Origin: Alphaproteobacteria bacterium
GTDB taxonomy: Bacteria > Pseudomonadota > Alphaproteobacteria > Rhizobiales > Devosiaceae
Direction of reading: 5' to 3'
Assembly (NCBI GenBank): GCA_018828145.1
Contig: JAHJWO010000050.1
Span: 60,347 to 124,346, forward strand
Length of the DNA stretch: 64,000 nt
Shown: piece by piece, positions 25,119-33,119 of the stretch
Position numbering within the stretch: the stretch's first letter is position 1
Layout of the letters: every line of letters begins with the position of its first letter
Translations under genes and position numbers: made by a program
Notes under the pieces: generated by a model
The model's database searches: none
What the model was told of the DNA's origin: nothing
What the model saw: only the letters and a program-made list of their open reading frames with translations

Positions 25119-25845
25119 GGCACTGGCGATGACCGACGCGATCACCGACAGCCTGCTCGCCGTGCGCGACCTCAACGGCTGGTACGACGAGAGCCATGTG
25201 CTGCATGGCATCAATTTCGATGTGCGTCCCGGCGAAGTGGTGACCCTGCTCGGCCGCAATGGCGCGGGCAAGACCACGACGCTGCGCGCCATCATGGGCA
25301 TTCTGGGCAAGCGGCAGGGCTCGGTGCGCTTTGAGGGCCGCGAGCTGATTGGCCTTGATCCGCGCCATATCGCCAAGGCCGGCATCGCCTTCTGTCCGGA
25401 AGAACGCGGCATTTTCTCGAGCCTCTCGGTCGACGAGAACCTCATGCTGCCGCCGCAGGTCAAGCCGGGCGGGCTGACGCGCGAGGCGGTGCTCGAGATG
25501 TTCCCCAATCTGCGCGAGCGGCTCGGTAGCCAGGGCACCAAGCTGTCGGGGGGCGAGCAGCAGATGCTGGCCATCGCCCGCATCCTGCGCACCGGCGCCA
25601 AATTCCTGCTGCTGGATGAACCCACCGAGGGTCTGGCCCCGGTGATCGTGCAGCAGATCGGCCGCACGCTGAGCCAGCTCAAGAGCCGGGGCTTCACCAT
25701 CGTGCTGGTCGAACAGAACTTCCGCTTCGCGGCCTCGGTCGCGGACCGGCACTACGTGGTCGAACAGGGGCGGGTGATCGACACCATCCCCAATGAAGAC
25801 CTCGCCGCCAACATGAACAAGCTGCACGCCTATCTGGGCGTCTAG
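25111..25845 (+). CDS. livF: Branched-chain-type ABC transporter ATPase, LivF-like
   Basis: The 244-residue ATPase has Walker A GRNGAGKTTTL near 49, the signature KLSGGEQQMLAIARIL, Walker B FLLLDEPTEGLAP (the LivF-typical EPTEGLAP) and an H-loop VEQN. It overlaps the LivG stop by 8 bases. It forms the second nucleotide-binding subunit of the importer. Confidence 0.93.
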   Translation: MSEALAMTDAITDSLLAVRDLNGWYDESHVLHGINFDVRPGEVVTLLGRNGAGKTTTLRAIMGILGKRQGSVRFEGRELIGLDPRHIAKAGIAFCPEERGIFSSLSVDENLMLPPQVKPGGLTREAVLEMFPNLRERLGSQGTKLSGGEQQMLAIARILRTGAKFLLLDEPTEGLAPVIVQQIGRTLSQLKSRGFTIVLVEQNFRFAASVADRHYVVEQGRVIDTIPNEDLAANMNKLHAYLGV

Positions 25846-25886
25846 CACCAAGCCGAAAATCGGCACCACTCGGAGGAGACGCAATA

Positions 25887-27089
25887 ATGAACTTCAAGAC
25901 CCTCATCCTGGCCACGGCCACCAGCCTGTTGCTGGCGGGCACGGCCATGGCCCAGACCGCCGTCAAGATCGGCGTGCTCAACGACCGCTCCGGCGTCTAT
26001 GCCGACCTGTCGGGCGAAGGCTCGGTGATCGCAGCCCGCATGGCCGTCGAGGATTTCGACGCTGCCGGCAAGGGCATCACCGTCGAGATCGTTTCGGCCG
26101 ACCACCAGAACAAGCCTGACGTCGCCTCCAACATTGCCCGCCAGTGGTATGACCAGGACGGCGTCGACCTGATCGTGGACGTGCCGACCTCGTCGGCGGC
26201 CTTTGCGGTCAACGAGATCACCCGCGAGAAGAACAAGATCTTCATGAATTCGGGTGCCGGCTCGGCCGACCTGACCGGCGCGCAGTGCTCGCCCAATACC
26301 GTCCACTGGACCTATGACACCTGGGCACTCGCCAAGGGCACCGGCACCGCCATGGTGGAGCAGGGCAATGACAAGTGGTTCTTCATCACCGCCGACTATG
26401 CCTTCGGCCATGCGCTTGAGCGTGACACCATGGCCATTGTCGAGGCTTCGGGTGGCGAAGTGGTGGGCACCGTCCGCCATCCGTTCCCCGGCACCGACTT
26501 CTCTTCCTACCTGCTGCAGGCCCAGGCTTCGGGCGCCCAGGTGATCGGCCTCGCCAATGCCGGTGGCGACACCGTCAACACCATCAAGCAGGCATCCGAA
26601 TTCGGCATCACCCAGGCCGGCCAGGCCCTGGCCGGGCTGCTGATCTTCATCACCGACATCCATGCGCTCGGCCTTGAAACCGCGCAGGGCCTGGTGCTGA
26701 CCGAGAGCTTCTACTGGGATCTCAACGACGAGACCCGCGCCTGGTCCGAGCGCTTTGCTGCTGAGAATGACGGCAAGAAGCCGACCATGGTGCATGCCGG
26801 CGTCTATGCCAGCGTGCTGCATTACCTCAAGGCAGTGGAAGCCACTGGCGGCAAGGAAACCGAAGCCTTGATGGCCGAGATGAAGTCGACCCCGACCAGC
26901 GATCCGCTGTTTGGTGAAGGCATGGTGCGTGAAGACGGTCGCAAGATCCACGACATGTACCTGTTCAAGGTCAAGGCTCCGGCCGACTCGACCGGCGCCT
27001 GGGACTATTACGAACTGCTGGCCACCATCCCGGCTGACCAGGCCTTCCGTCCGATCGAAGACGGCGGCTGCGCCTTCCTCGCCGAGTAA
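25887..27089 (+). CDS. ABC transporter substrate-binding protein (LivK-like family)
   Basis: A 400-residue periplasmic binding protein with a signal peptide of about 23 residues (LLLAGTAMAQ). The mature start VKIGVLNDRSGVYADLSGEG is typical of the family 6 (Peripla_BP_6) proteins. GGAGGAGACGC precedes the ATG. Motifs such as YAFGHALERDT and HPFPGTDFSSYLLQAQASGAQ support the family. The residues that contact ligand cannot be assigned from sequence alone. The operon context suggests a hydroxyacid or short-chain acid ligand, not proven. Confidence 0.92.
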   Translation: MNFKTLILATATSLLLAGTAMAQTAVKIGVLNDRSGVYADLSGEGSVIAARMAVEDFDAAGKGITVEIVSADHQNKPDVASNIARQWYDQDGVDLIVDVPTSSAAFAVNEITREKNKIFMNSGAGSADLTGAQCSPNTVHWTYDTWALAKGTGTAMVEQGNDKWFFITADYAFGHALERDTMAIVEASGGEVVGTVRHPFPGTDFSSYLLQAQASGAQVIGLANAGGDTVNTIKQASEFGITQAGQALAGLLIFITDIHALGLETAQGLVLTESFYWDLNDETRAWSERFAAENDGKKPTMVHAGVYASVLHYLKAVEATGGKETEALMAEMKSTPTSDPLFGEGMVREDGRKIHDMYLFKVKAPADSTGAWDYYELLATIPADQAFRPIEDGGCAFLAE

Positions 27090-27098
27090 TTCGCCCAG

Positions 27099-27123
27099 GG
27101 CGCTCCGGCCGGGCCGGGGCGCC
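27099..27123 (+). other. Stem-loop between binding-protein and permease genes
   Basis: GGCGCTCCG and CGGGGCGCC pair over 9 bp with one G-U, and the intervening GC-rich bases extend the helix. A pyrimidine run TCCCTTTCTTTCC follows. It probably lowers read-through into the permease genes or protects the binding-protein message (inference). Confidence 0.5.
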
Positions 27124-27152
27124 TCCCTTTCTTTCCACCAGGATTGCTTGTC

Positions 27153-28040
27153 ATGTTCGAGCTTTTGGGCATTCCGCCACAGGCGCTTTTCGGCCAGTTG
27201 CTGCTGGGGCTGATCAACGGCTCGTTCTATGCGCTGCTGAGCCTGGGGCTGGCAGTCATCTTCGGCCTGCTCAACATCATCAATTTCAGCCATGGCGCGC
27301 AGTATATGATGGGCGCCTTCGTCGCCTGGATGCTGCTGACCTATACCGGCATCAACTATTGGTGGGCCCTGCTCATCGTGCCGCTGGTGGTGGGCGCCTC
27401 AGGCGTGGTCATCGAGCGGCTGATGATCAGCCGGCTCTACCATCTCGACCACCTCTATGGCCTGCTGCTGACCTTCGGGCTGGCGCTGATCATCCAGGGC
27501 CTGTTCCGCAACCAGTATGGCGTGTCGGGACTGCCCTATTCCATTCCCGCCGAACTCTCGGGCGGCACCAATCTGGGCTTCATGTTCCTGCCCAATTATC
27601 GCGGCTGGGTGATCGTCGCCTCGGTCGTCGTCTGCTTTGCCACCTGGTTCGCCATCGAGAAGACCAGGCTGGGCGCCTATCTGCGCGCCGCCACGGAAAA
27701 CCCCACGCTGGTGGGTGCCTTCGGCATCAATGTGCCGCGCATGATCACGCTGACCTATGGGTTCGGCGTGGCGCTGGCGGCGCTGGCCGGCGTGCTGGCC
27801 GCACCGATCTATTCGGTCAATCCCAATATGGGCGCCGACCTCATCATCGTGGTGTTTGCCGTCGTCGTCATCGGCGGCATGGGCTCGATCCTGGGCGCCA
27901 TTCTCACCGGCTTCGGCCTCGGCATCGTCGAGGGGCTGACGCGGGTGTTCTATCCTGAAGGCTCGGCCGTGGTGATCTTCGTGATCATGGCCATCGTGCT
28001 GCTGGTCAAGCCTGCCGGGCTGTTTGGAAGGACGCAGTGA
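27153..28040 (+). CDS. livH: Branched-chain-type ABC transporter permease, LivH-like
   Basis: A 295-residue membrane protein with about eight helices. It begins FGQLLLGLINGSFYALLSLGLAVIFGLLNIINFSHG, the LivH hallmark region, and contains the GINVPRMITLTYGFGVALAALAG and GGMGSILGAI family motifs. The start is placed at the ATG at 27153; a TTG three codons upstream is possible. Its stop overlaps the LivM start (GTGATG). Confidence 0.92.
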   Translation: MFELLGIPPQALFGQLLLGLINGSFYALLSLGLAVIFGLLNIINFSHGAQYMMGAFVAWMLLTYTGINYWWALLIVPLVVGASGVVIERLMISRLYHLDHLYGLLLTFGLALIIQGLFRNQYGVSGLPYSIPAELSGGTNLGFMFLPNYRGWVIVASVVVCFATWFAIEKTRLGAYLRAATENPTLVGAFGINVPRMITLTYGFGVALAALAGVLAAPIYSVNPNMGADLIIVVFAVVVIGGMGSILGAILTGFGLGIVEGLTRVFYPEGSAVVIFVIMAIVLLVKPAGLFGRTQ

Positions 28041-29020
28041 TGACGACCCAATCGGAAACCGGCTATCGTTCCGAGGCCGCGGCCCTGCCGATCGGCACGC
28101 CGCGCCATCACATGGTGATCTTCGCCGTGCTGTTCGGCCTGCTGCTGGTGGCGCCCAGCGTGCTCTATCCCGTCTTCCTGATGAAGGTGCTGTGCTTTGC
28201 GCTGTTCGCCAGCGCGCTCAACCTGCTGCTCGGCTTTGGCGGGCTGCTGTCCTTCGGCCATGCCGCGTTCTTCGGCTCCTCGAGCTATGTCGCGGCCTAT
28301 GCGGCCAAGGCCTGGGGTTTCAATCCCGAATTCGCCATCCTGCTCGGCGTGCTGGCCGCGGCGGTGCTGGGGCTGGGTATCGGGGCGCTGGCGATCCGCC
28401 GTCAGGGCATCTATTTCGCCATGGTCACGCTGGCCTTTGCGCAGATGGTGTTCTTCTTTGCCCTGCAGGCGCCGTTTACCGGTGGCGAGGACGGCATCCA
28501 GGCCGTGCCGCGCGGCAGGCTGTTCGGCCTGATCGATCTCAGCTCCGACCTCACGCTCTATTTCGTGGTGCTGGCCATCGTGTTCGGGGCGCTGCTGCTG
28601 ATCTACCGCATCATCCACTCGCCTTTCGGCCAGGTGCTCAAGGCGATCCGCGACAACGAGCCCCGCTCGGTCTCGCTGGGCTACAAGGTCAACCGCTACA
28701 AGCTCGCCGTCTTCGTCATGTCGGCGGCGCTGGCGGGGCTGGCCGGCGCCACCAAGGCCATCGTGTTCCAGCTCGCCTCGCTCACCGACGTCTATTGGAC
28801 CATGTCGGGCGAAGTGGTGCTGATGACGCTGCTGGGCGGCATGGGCACGGTGTTCGGCCCACTGATCGGCGCGGCGGTGATCGTCACCATGCAGAACTAC
28901 TTCGCCGGCTTCGGCGCCTGGGTGACGGTGCTGCAGGGCGCGATCTTCGTGGTCAGCGTGCTGCTGTTCCGCGAGGGCATTGTCGGCGTGCTGGCCAAGT
29001 GGTTGAAAAAGCCGCTGTAG
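28037..29020 (+). CDS. livM: Branched-chain-type ABC transporter permease, LivM-like
   Basis: A 327-residue permease with LivM features: NLLLGFGGLLSFGHAAFFG near the N-terminal third, GIYFAMVTLAFAQM, and the cytoplasmic coupling loop FGQVLKAIRDNEPRSVSLGY, then GGMGTVFGPLIGA. Translation may start at the GTG at 28037 or the ATG at 28040, which overlaps the LivH stop. It is the last gene of the sigma-54 operon, and a hairpin follows. Confidence 0.92.
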   Translation: MMTTQSETGYRSEAAALPIGTPRHHMVIFAVLFGLLLVAPSVLYPVFLMKVLCFALFASALNLLLGFGGLLSFGHAAFFGSSSYVAAYAAKAWGFNPEFAILLGVLAAAVLGLGIGALAIRRQGIYFAMVTLAFAQMVFFFALQAPFTGGEDGIQAVPRGRLFGLIDLSSDLTLYFVVLAIVFGALLLIYRIIHSPFGQVLKAIRDNEPRSVSLGYKVNRYKLAVFVMSAALAGLAGATKAIVFQLASLTDVYWTMSGEVVLMTLLGGMGTVFGPLIGAAVIVTMQNYFAGFGAWVTVLQGAIFVVSVLLFREGIVGVLAKWLKKPL

Positions 29021-29051
29021 CATCGGCGCCTGAACGAGATCCGCGAAACTC

Positions 29052-29078
29052 CAGGCCGGCAGCCAGTCTGCCGGCCTG
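29052..29078 (+). terminator. Hairpin terminator after the ABC operon
   Basis: CAGGCCGGCA and TGCCGGCCTG form a perfect 10-bp stem with a 7-nt loop, followed by ACCTATTG. The T-run is poor, so termination may be partial. Confidence 0.6.
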
Positions 29079-29119
29079 ACCTATTGAACCATGGTCGCAA
29101 GCCGGCTCGGCTTGAAAAA

Positions 29120-29127
29120 TGTATACA
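29120..29127 (+). promoter_or_regulatory. Likely GntR operator in the vanA promoter
   Basis: The palindrome TGTATACA lies in an AT-rich stretch that includes TTGAAA at 29112-29117 (possible -35), about 50 bases before the vanA start. FCD-type GntR regulators often bind short palindromes with a central GTATAC or GTAC-like core. A second copy is at 29425-29432. Confidence 0.55.
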
Positions 29128-29176
29128 ACTAGTATTTCATAAGGGAGAGATTGATCGCAGGGAGAGGAGCCCGGTG

Positions 29177-30223
29177 ATGAGCACCCAAACATTTCCGATG
29201 AATGCCTGGTACGCCGCTGCCTGGGATACCGAGGTCAAGCGCGCGCTGCTGCCGCGCAAGATCTGCGGAAAACCGGTGGTTATGTACCGAAAACAGGATG
29301 GAACGCCGGTGGCGCTGGCCGATGCCTGCTGGCACAGGCTGCTGCCGCTCTCGATGGGCGAGCTCTATGGCGACAATGTCATCTGCGGCTATCACGGTCT
29401 GGAATTCGACGATAGCGGCCGTTGTGTATACATGCCCTCGCAGGACACGATCAATCCGTCGGCCTGCGTCGTGTCCTATCCTCTGGTCGAGCGGCACCGT
29501 TTCATCTGGCTGTGGATGGGCGACCCGGCCCTGGCCGACCCCGCCAGGATCCCCGATCTACACTGGAATGACGATCCCGCCTGGGCGGCGGATGGCAAGC
29601 TGATCCATGCCAATTGCGACTATCGCCTGGTGATCGACAACCTGATGGACCTGACGCACGAGACCTATGTGCATGGCTCGTCCATCGGCAATCGTGCCGT
29701 CGCCGAGGCGCCGTTCACCGCGACCCATTCGGACAAGACCGCCACCATCACGCGGTGGATGAAGGATATCGATGCGCCGCCGTTCTGGCGCGGCCAGCTG
29801 GGCAAGCCAGGCAATGTCGACCGCTGGCAGATCATCAATTTCGAGGCGCCCGCCACCATCGCCATCGATGTGGGCGTAGCGCCGGCCGGTACCGGTGCGC
29901 CCGAAGGCGACCGCAGCCAGGGCGTCAATGGCTTCGTGCTCAACACGATCACGCCCGAGACCGACAAGACCTGCCACTATTTCTGGGCCTTTGCCCGCAA
30001 CTACAAGATTTCCGAGCAGCGCCGCACGCATGAATTGCGCGAAGGCGTGGCCGGGATTTTCCGCGAAGATGAGCGGATCCTCGAAGCCCAGCAGCAGGCG
30101 ATCGACGCCAATCCTGACCATGTTATCTACAATCTCAATATCGATGCCGGCTCGATGTGGGCGCGCAAGCTGATCGACGCGATGATTGCCGAAGAGCAGC
30201 GACCGGCCATGGCGGCGGAATAG
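29177..30223 (+). CDS. vanA: Rieske oxygenase, vanillate O-demethylase VanA-like
   Basis: The protein has 348 residues. The Rieske centre is Cys51-x-His53 (ACWHRLLPLS) and Cys70-x2-His73 (CGYHGL). The mononuclear iron site reads NLMDLTHETYVHG with Asp158, His161 and His166. Length and motifs match VanA-type ring-hydroxylating oxygenases, which demethylate vanillate to protocatechuate with release of formaldehyde. Electrons should come from the VanB-like reductase at 30980-31948. The start at 29177 has GAGGAG eight bases upstream; an upstream in-frame start at 29084 lies in the promoter. Related methoxybenzoates are alternative substrates. Confidence 0.88.
   Translation: MSTQTFPMNAWYAAAWDTEVKRALLPRKICGKPVVMYRKQDGTPVALADACWHRLLPLSMGELYGDNVICGYHGLEFDDSGRCVYMPSQDTINPSACVVSYPLVERHRFIWLWMGDPALADPARIPDLHWNDDPAWAADGKLIHANCDYRLVIDNLMDLTHETYVHGSSIGNRAVAEAPFTATHSDKTATITRWMKDIDAPPFWRGQLGKPGNVDRWQIINFEAPATIAIDVGVAPAGTGAPEGDRSQGVNGFVLNTITPETDKTCHYFWAFARNYKISEQRRTHELREGVAGIFREDERILEAQQQAIDANPDHVIYNLNIDAGSMWARKLIDAMIAEEQRPAMAAE
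29425..29432 (+). promoter_or_regulatory. Second TGTATACA palindrome inside vanA
   Basis: An identical 8-bp palindrome occurs 305 bases downstream of the promoter copy, within the coding sequence. In DNA this GC-rich the word is expected well under once per window, so it may be an auxiliary operator for looping. It could also be chance codon use. Confidence 0.35.
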
Positions 30224-30226
30224 GCC

Positions 30227-30970
30227 ATGGCCGTCGCTCCCCAGACGCGGCAGCAGCCGCAATCGCTCAAGGCGCTGATGGGCGTGCGCGATCTGATCCT
30301 GGGCGGCAGCGTCCGCCCGGGCGAACGCCTCTCGGAAGTGGCGATTGCCGAACGGCTGGGCATTTCGCGCACGCCGATCCGCGCCGCTCTGGCGCGGCTG
30401 GAGCAAGAGGGACTGCTCGAGCTCATTCCCTCGGGCGGCTATGCGGTGCGCAGCTTTGCCCGTGAGGAGGTGGTCGACGCCATCGAGTTGCGCGGGGTGC
30501 TCGAAGGCACCGCGGCGCGGCTGGCGGCGGAACGCGGCGTGCCGCCGGGCCGCCTGCGCGCCATCACGGAGCTGTTGCGCGCGCTGGACGAGACGGTGCG
30601 CGACCGGCCCGAGGAGATGGCGTTCGACCGCTATGTCGAGCTCAATGCCGCCTTTCACGAGGCGCTGGCCGGGCTCTCCGGAAGCGAGACGATCCGGCGC
30701 GAGATCGAGCGGGTGACGCGGCTGCCCTTTGCCTCGCCCAGCGCCTTTCTCGACCAGCAGGCCGATGTGCCCGCCTTCCGTCAGTCCCTGCTGGTGGGGC
30801 AGGCGCAGCACCGGGCCATCGTCAATGCGATCGAGATGCGCGAGGGCGGCCGGGCCGAGGCCTTGGCGCGCGAACATGCGCGGCTGGCGCGGCAGAATCT
30901 CGAATATGTCATCGAGCAAGACCGCAGCCTGCTGCGTCGCGTGCCGGCGCTGGCCCTGGTCGGCGAATAG
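30227..30970 (+). CDS. GntR family regulator, FCD subfamily (VanR-like)
   Basis: A 247-residue regulator with an N-terminal winged helix (PGERLSEVAIAERLGISRTPI) and an all-helical FCD ligand domain at about 90-230. It starts three bases after vanA and is followed by the vanB-like gene, so it is embedded in the operon it probably controls. VanR-type FCD regulators repress van genes until vanillate binds; that this one does so is inferred from its position and the TGTATACA palindromes. Confidence 0.88.
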   Translation: MAVAPQTRQQPQSLKALMGVRDLILGGSVRPGERLSEVAIAERLGISRTPIRAALARLEQEGLLELIPSGGYAVRSFAREEVVDAIELRGVLEGTAARLAAERGVPPGRLRAITELLRALDETVRDRPEEMAFDRYVELNAAFHEALAGLSGSETIRREIERVTRLPFASPSAFLDQQADVPAFRQSLLVGQAQHRAIVNAIEMREGGRAEALAREHARLARQNLEYVIEQDRSLLRRVPALALVGE

Positions 30971-30979
30971 GAGGACGCC

Positions 30980-31948
30980 ATGCGCAACAGACTGGAATGG
31001 CGCCGGGGCGTCGTTACCCGCGCCGAAACGATTGCCGCCGATGTCCGGCTGCTCGACTTCACCGTCGATGGCGCGCTGCCGCGTTTCGATCCGGGCTCGC
31101 ACAGCAATTTCAAGGTCAGCCTTGGCGATGGGCAGGCCATCCGCACCTATAGCTGCCTGCCGGCACCGGCGGGCCATATCCGCGTGGCGGTCAAGCAGCA
31201 CGAGCACAGCCGGGGCGGCTCGCGCTTCATGTGGGGCCTCGAGGCGGGCACGGCGATCGAGCTCAGCGTGCCGGAAAACCGCTTCGAGCTGGCCTGGCGC
31301 GCGCCCTATTACCTGCTGATGGCGGGGGGCATCGGCATCACGCCGATCTATGGCATGGCTCTGGCGCTGCAGCGGCGCGGCATCCCGTTCCGCCTCGTCT
31401 ATGGTGGTCGCAGCCGGGCGGTGATGGCCTTTGCGGATACACTGGAAGCCGAACTGGGCGACCGGGTTGCCGTTCACGCCGGCGATGCCGGTGGGCGCAT
31501 CGATGTGGCGGCCGAGATTGCGGCGCTGCCCGACAATGGCGAGCTCTATGTCTGCGGCCCAATCGACATGCTCAATGCCGTCAAGGCGGCCTGGGCCGCG
31601 GCCGGTCGCCCCATGGGCCGGCTGCGCTACGAGGTGTTCGGCGATAGCGGGCTGTTTGCCGAGGGGCCGTTCAGCGTCGAGGTCAAGGGGTTGGGGCGCT
31701 CGGTCGCGGTGCGGCCCGACCAGACCCTGCTCGAAGCCTTGCTCGGGGCCGGTGTCGACATGATCTACGATTGCCAGCGCGGCGAATGCGGGCTCTGCGC
31801 CGTCGACATCATCGAGCATGATGGCCCGATCGATCATCGCGACGTGTTCTTCAGCGATGAGGAAAAGCACGAGGGGACGCGCATGTGTGCCTGCGTGTCG
31901 CGCCTGGCCAGCGGCCGGGCGGTGATCGACGTCGGCTATCGCGGCTGA
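30980..31948 (+). CDS. vanB: Oxidoreductase subunit, vanillate O-demethylase VanB-like
   Basis: A 322-residue phthalate-dioxygenase-reductase type protein: an FMN-binding barrel at about 1-100 (IRTYSCLPAP), an NAD-binding domain at about 105-220 (LMAGGIGITPIYGMA, VCGP), and a C-terminal plant-type [2Fe-2S] domain with Cys265, Cys270, Cys273 and Cys303 as the likely ligands. It passes electrons from NADH to the Rieske oxygenase. GGAGGACGCC precedes the ATG. The order reductase after regulator after oxygenase suggests one transcript. Confidence 0.9.
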   Translation: MRNRLEWRRGVVTRAETIAADVRLLDFTVDGALPRFDPGSHSNFKVSLGDGQAIRTYSCLPAPAGHIRVAVKQHEHSRGGSRFMWGLEAGTAIELSVPENRFELAWRAPYYLLMAGGIGITPIYGMALALQRRGIPFRLVYGGRSRAVMAFADTLEAELGDRVAVHAGDAGGRIDVAAEIAALPDNGELYVCGPIDMLNAVKAAWAAAGRPMGRLRYEVFGDSGLFAEGPFSVEVKGLGRSVAVRPDQTLLEALLGAGVDMIYDCQRGECGLCAVDIIEHDGPIDHRDVFFSDEEKHEGTRMCACVSRLASGRAVIDVGYRG

Positions 31949-31961
31949 TTGAGCACAAAAA

Positions 31962-31983
31962 GAAGGGCGCCGCGGCGCCCTTC
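31962..31983 (-). terminator. Bidirectional terminator between vanB and dctP
   Basis: GAAGGGCGCC and GGCGCCCTTC form a perfect 10-bp stem. Read on the minus strand it is followed by TTTTTGTG, a good terminator for the TRAP operon; on the plus strand the T-run is weak, so it serves the van operon less well. Confidence 0.75.
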
Positions 31984-32006
31984 AAGTCTTCGGGAGATCG
32001 GTGCGG

Positions 32007-33035
32007 CTACTGGGCCGCCTCGGCGGCCACGAGCGCGGTGGCCTCTTCGTAGAGCGCCTTGCCGTCAACGCCGAGCGCTTCCATGTCGGTGAACCACTGG
32101 TCGATGGTGGGCTGGGCCGCGGCCTTCCAGCGCGCGGTTTCGGCCTCGTCGAGCGTCACGATATTGTTGCCCAGATCGGTCGCGATCTTGAGGCCGCCAA
32201 CATCGCCGGCATCCATGGCCTGGCCGAAGGCGCGGGCCACCTCGACGCCGGAATTGGCATCGATCACCGCCTTGAGGTCGTCGGGCAGGGCGTCGTAGCT
32301 CGCCTGGTTCATCACGAAGGCGAAGGTCTGGGTATAGAGGCCATTGGCGCCGGTAAAGCCGGTATGGTTCTTGACCAGCTCGGCCACCTTGAGCGAGGGC
32401 GTCACCTCCCAGGGGATGGTCGTGCCATTGATGACGCCCTTGGACAGGGCCTCGGTCACCTGCGGCACCGGCATGCCGATCGGTTCGGCGCCGAGCCGGC
32501 CGAGCATGTCCGAAATCACGCGCGAGCCGCCGCGGATCTTCATGCCGGCCAGGTCTTCCAGCTTGGTGACAGGGTTCTGGGTGTGGAACAGGCCCGGGCC
32601 ATGGGTGTGCACGGCGATCAGGTGCACGCCTTCGAACTCATCCATGGCATTGGCTTCGACATATTTCTGGAATGCCACCGAGGTTGCCTCGGCAGTGGTG
32701 ACCAGGAAGGGCATTTCGAAGACTTCCGACTTGGGGAAGCGGCCGGGTGTATAGCCGAGCACGGTCCAGATCACGTCGACCACGCCATCCTTGGCCTGGT
32801 CGAACAGCGCTGCCGGTGCGCCACCCAGCTGCATGGCGGGGTAGAGTTCGAACTTGATGCGGCCGCCCGATTGTTCCTCGACGGCCTTGGCCCAGGGCTC
32901 GATGGCCGAGGCCGGAATGGTGGCCTGGGCCGGCAGCATCTGGTGGATGCGCATGGTCACGTCCTGGGCCAGCGCGCTGCCACACATCAATGTCGCGGCG
33001 ATAGCGCCGGTCACGACAGTCTTCAGCATGTTCAT
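32007..33035 (-). CDS. dctP: TRAP transporter solute-binding protein, DctP family
   Basis: The protein has 342 residues from the ATG at 33035, which has GGGAGTG upstream; the longer frame to 33080 adds a basic tail before the signal peptide. A signal peptide of about 23 residues ends at SALAQD. Family features include WAKAVEEQSGGRIKFELYPAMQLGG, the arginine-bearing LAGMKIRGGSRV and VINGTTIPWEV. The conserved arginine normally pairs with a carboxylate of the ligand. With DctQ and DctM it forms an importer that lies downstream of an enoyl-CoA hydratase in an aromatic-acid locus, so a hydroxycinnamate-like acid is a reasonable ligand (inference). Confidence 0.93.
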   Translation of the reverse strand: MNMLKTVVTGAIAATLMCGSALAQDVTMRIHQMLPAQATIPASAIEPWAKAVEEQSGGRIKFELYPAMQLGGAPAALFDQAKDGVVDVIWTVLGYTPGRFPKSEVFEMPFLVTTAEATSVAFQKYVEANAMDEFEGVHLIAVHTHGPGLFHTQNPVTKLEDLAGMKIRGGSRVISDMLGRLGAEPIGMPVPQVTEALSKGVINGTTIPWEVTPSLKVAELVKNHTGFTGANGLYTQTFAFVMNQASYDALPDDLKAVIDANSGVEVARAFGQAMDAGDVGGLKIATDLGNNIVTLDEAETARWKAAAQPTIDQWFTDMEALGVDGKALYEEATALVAAEAAQ

Positions 33036-33119
33036 GATGTTCACTCCCTTGTTGCGCCTTGAGGCGCGTTTCAGCTTCACGATTGCCTACGCCCGCCTCC
33101 ACGGGTGTGGGCGGCAGCT

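Noticed and set aside
29084..29176. Upstream in-frame extension of vanA
   Set aside because: It would translate through the promoter and the TGTATACA palindrome, and the Rieske N-terminus of family length begins at 29177.
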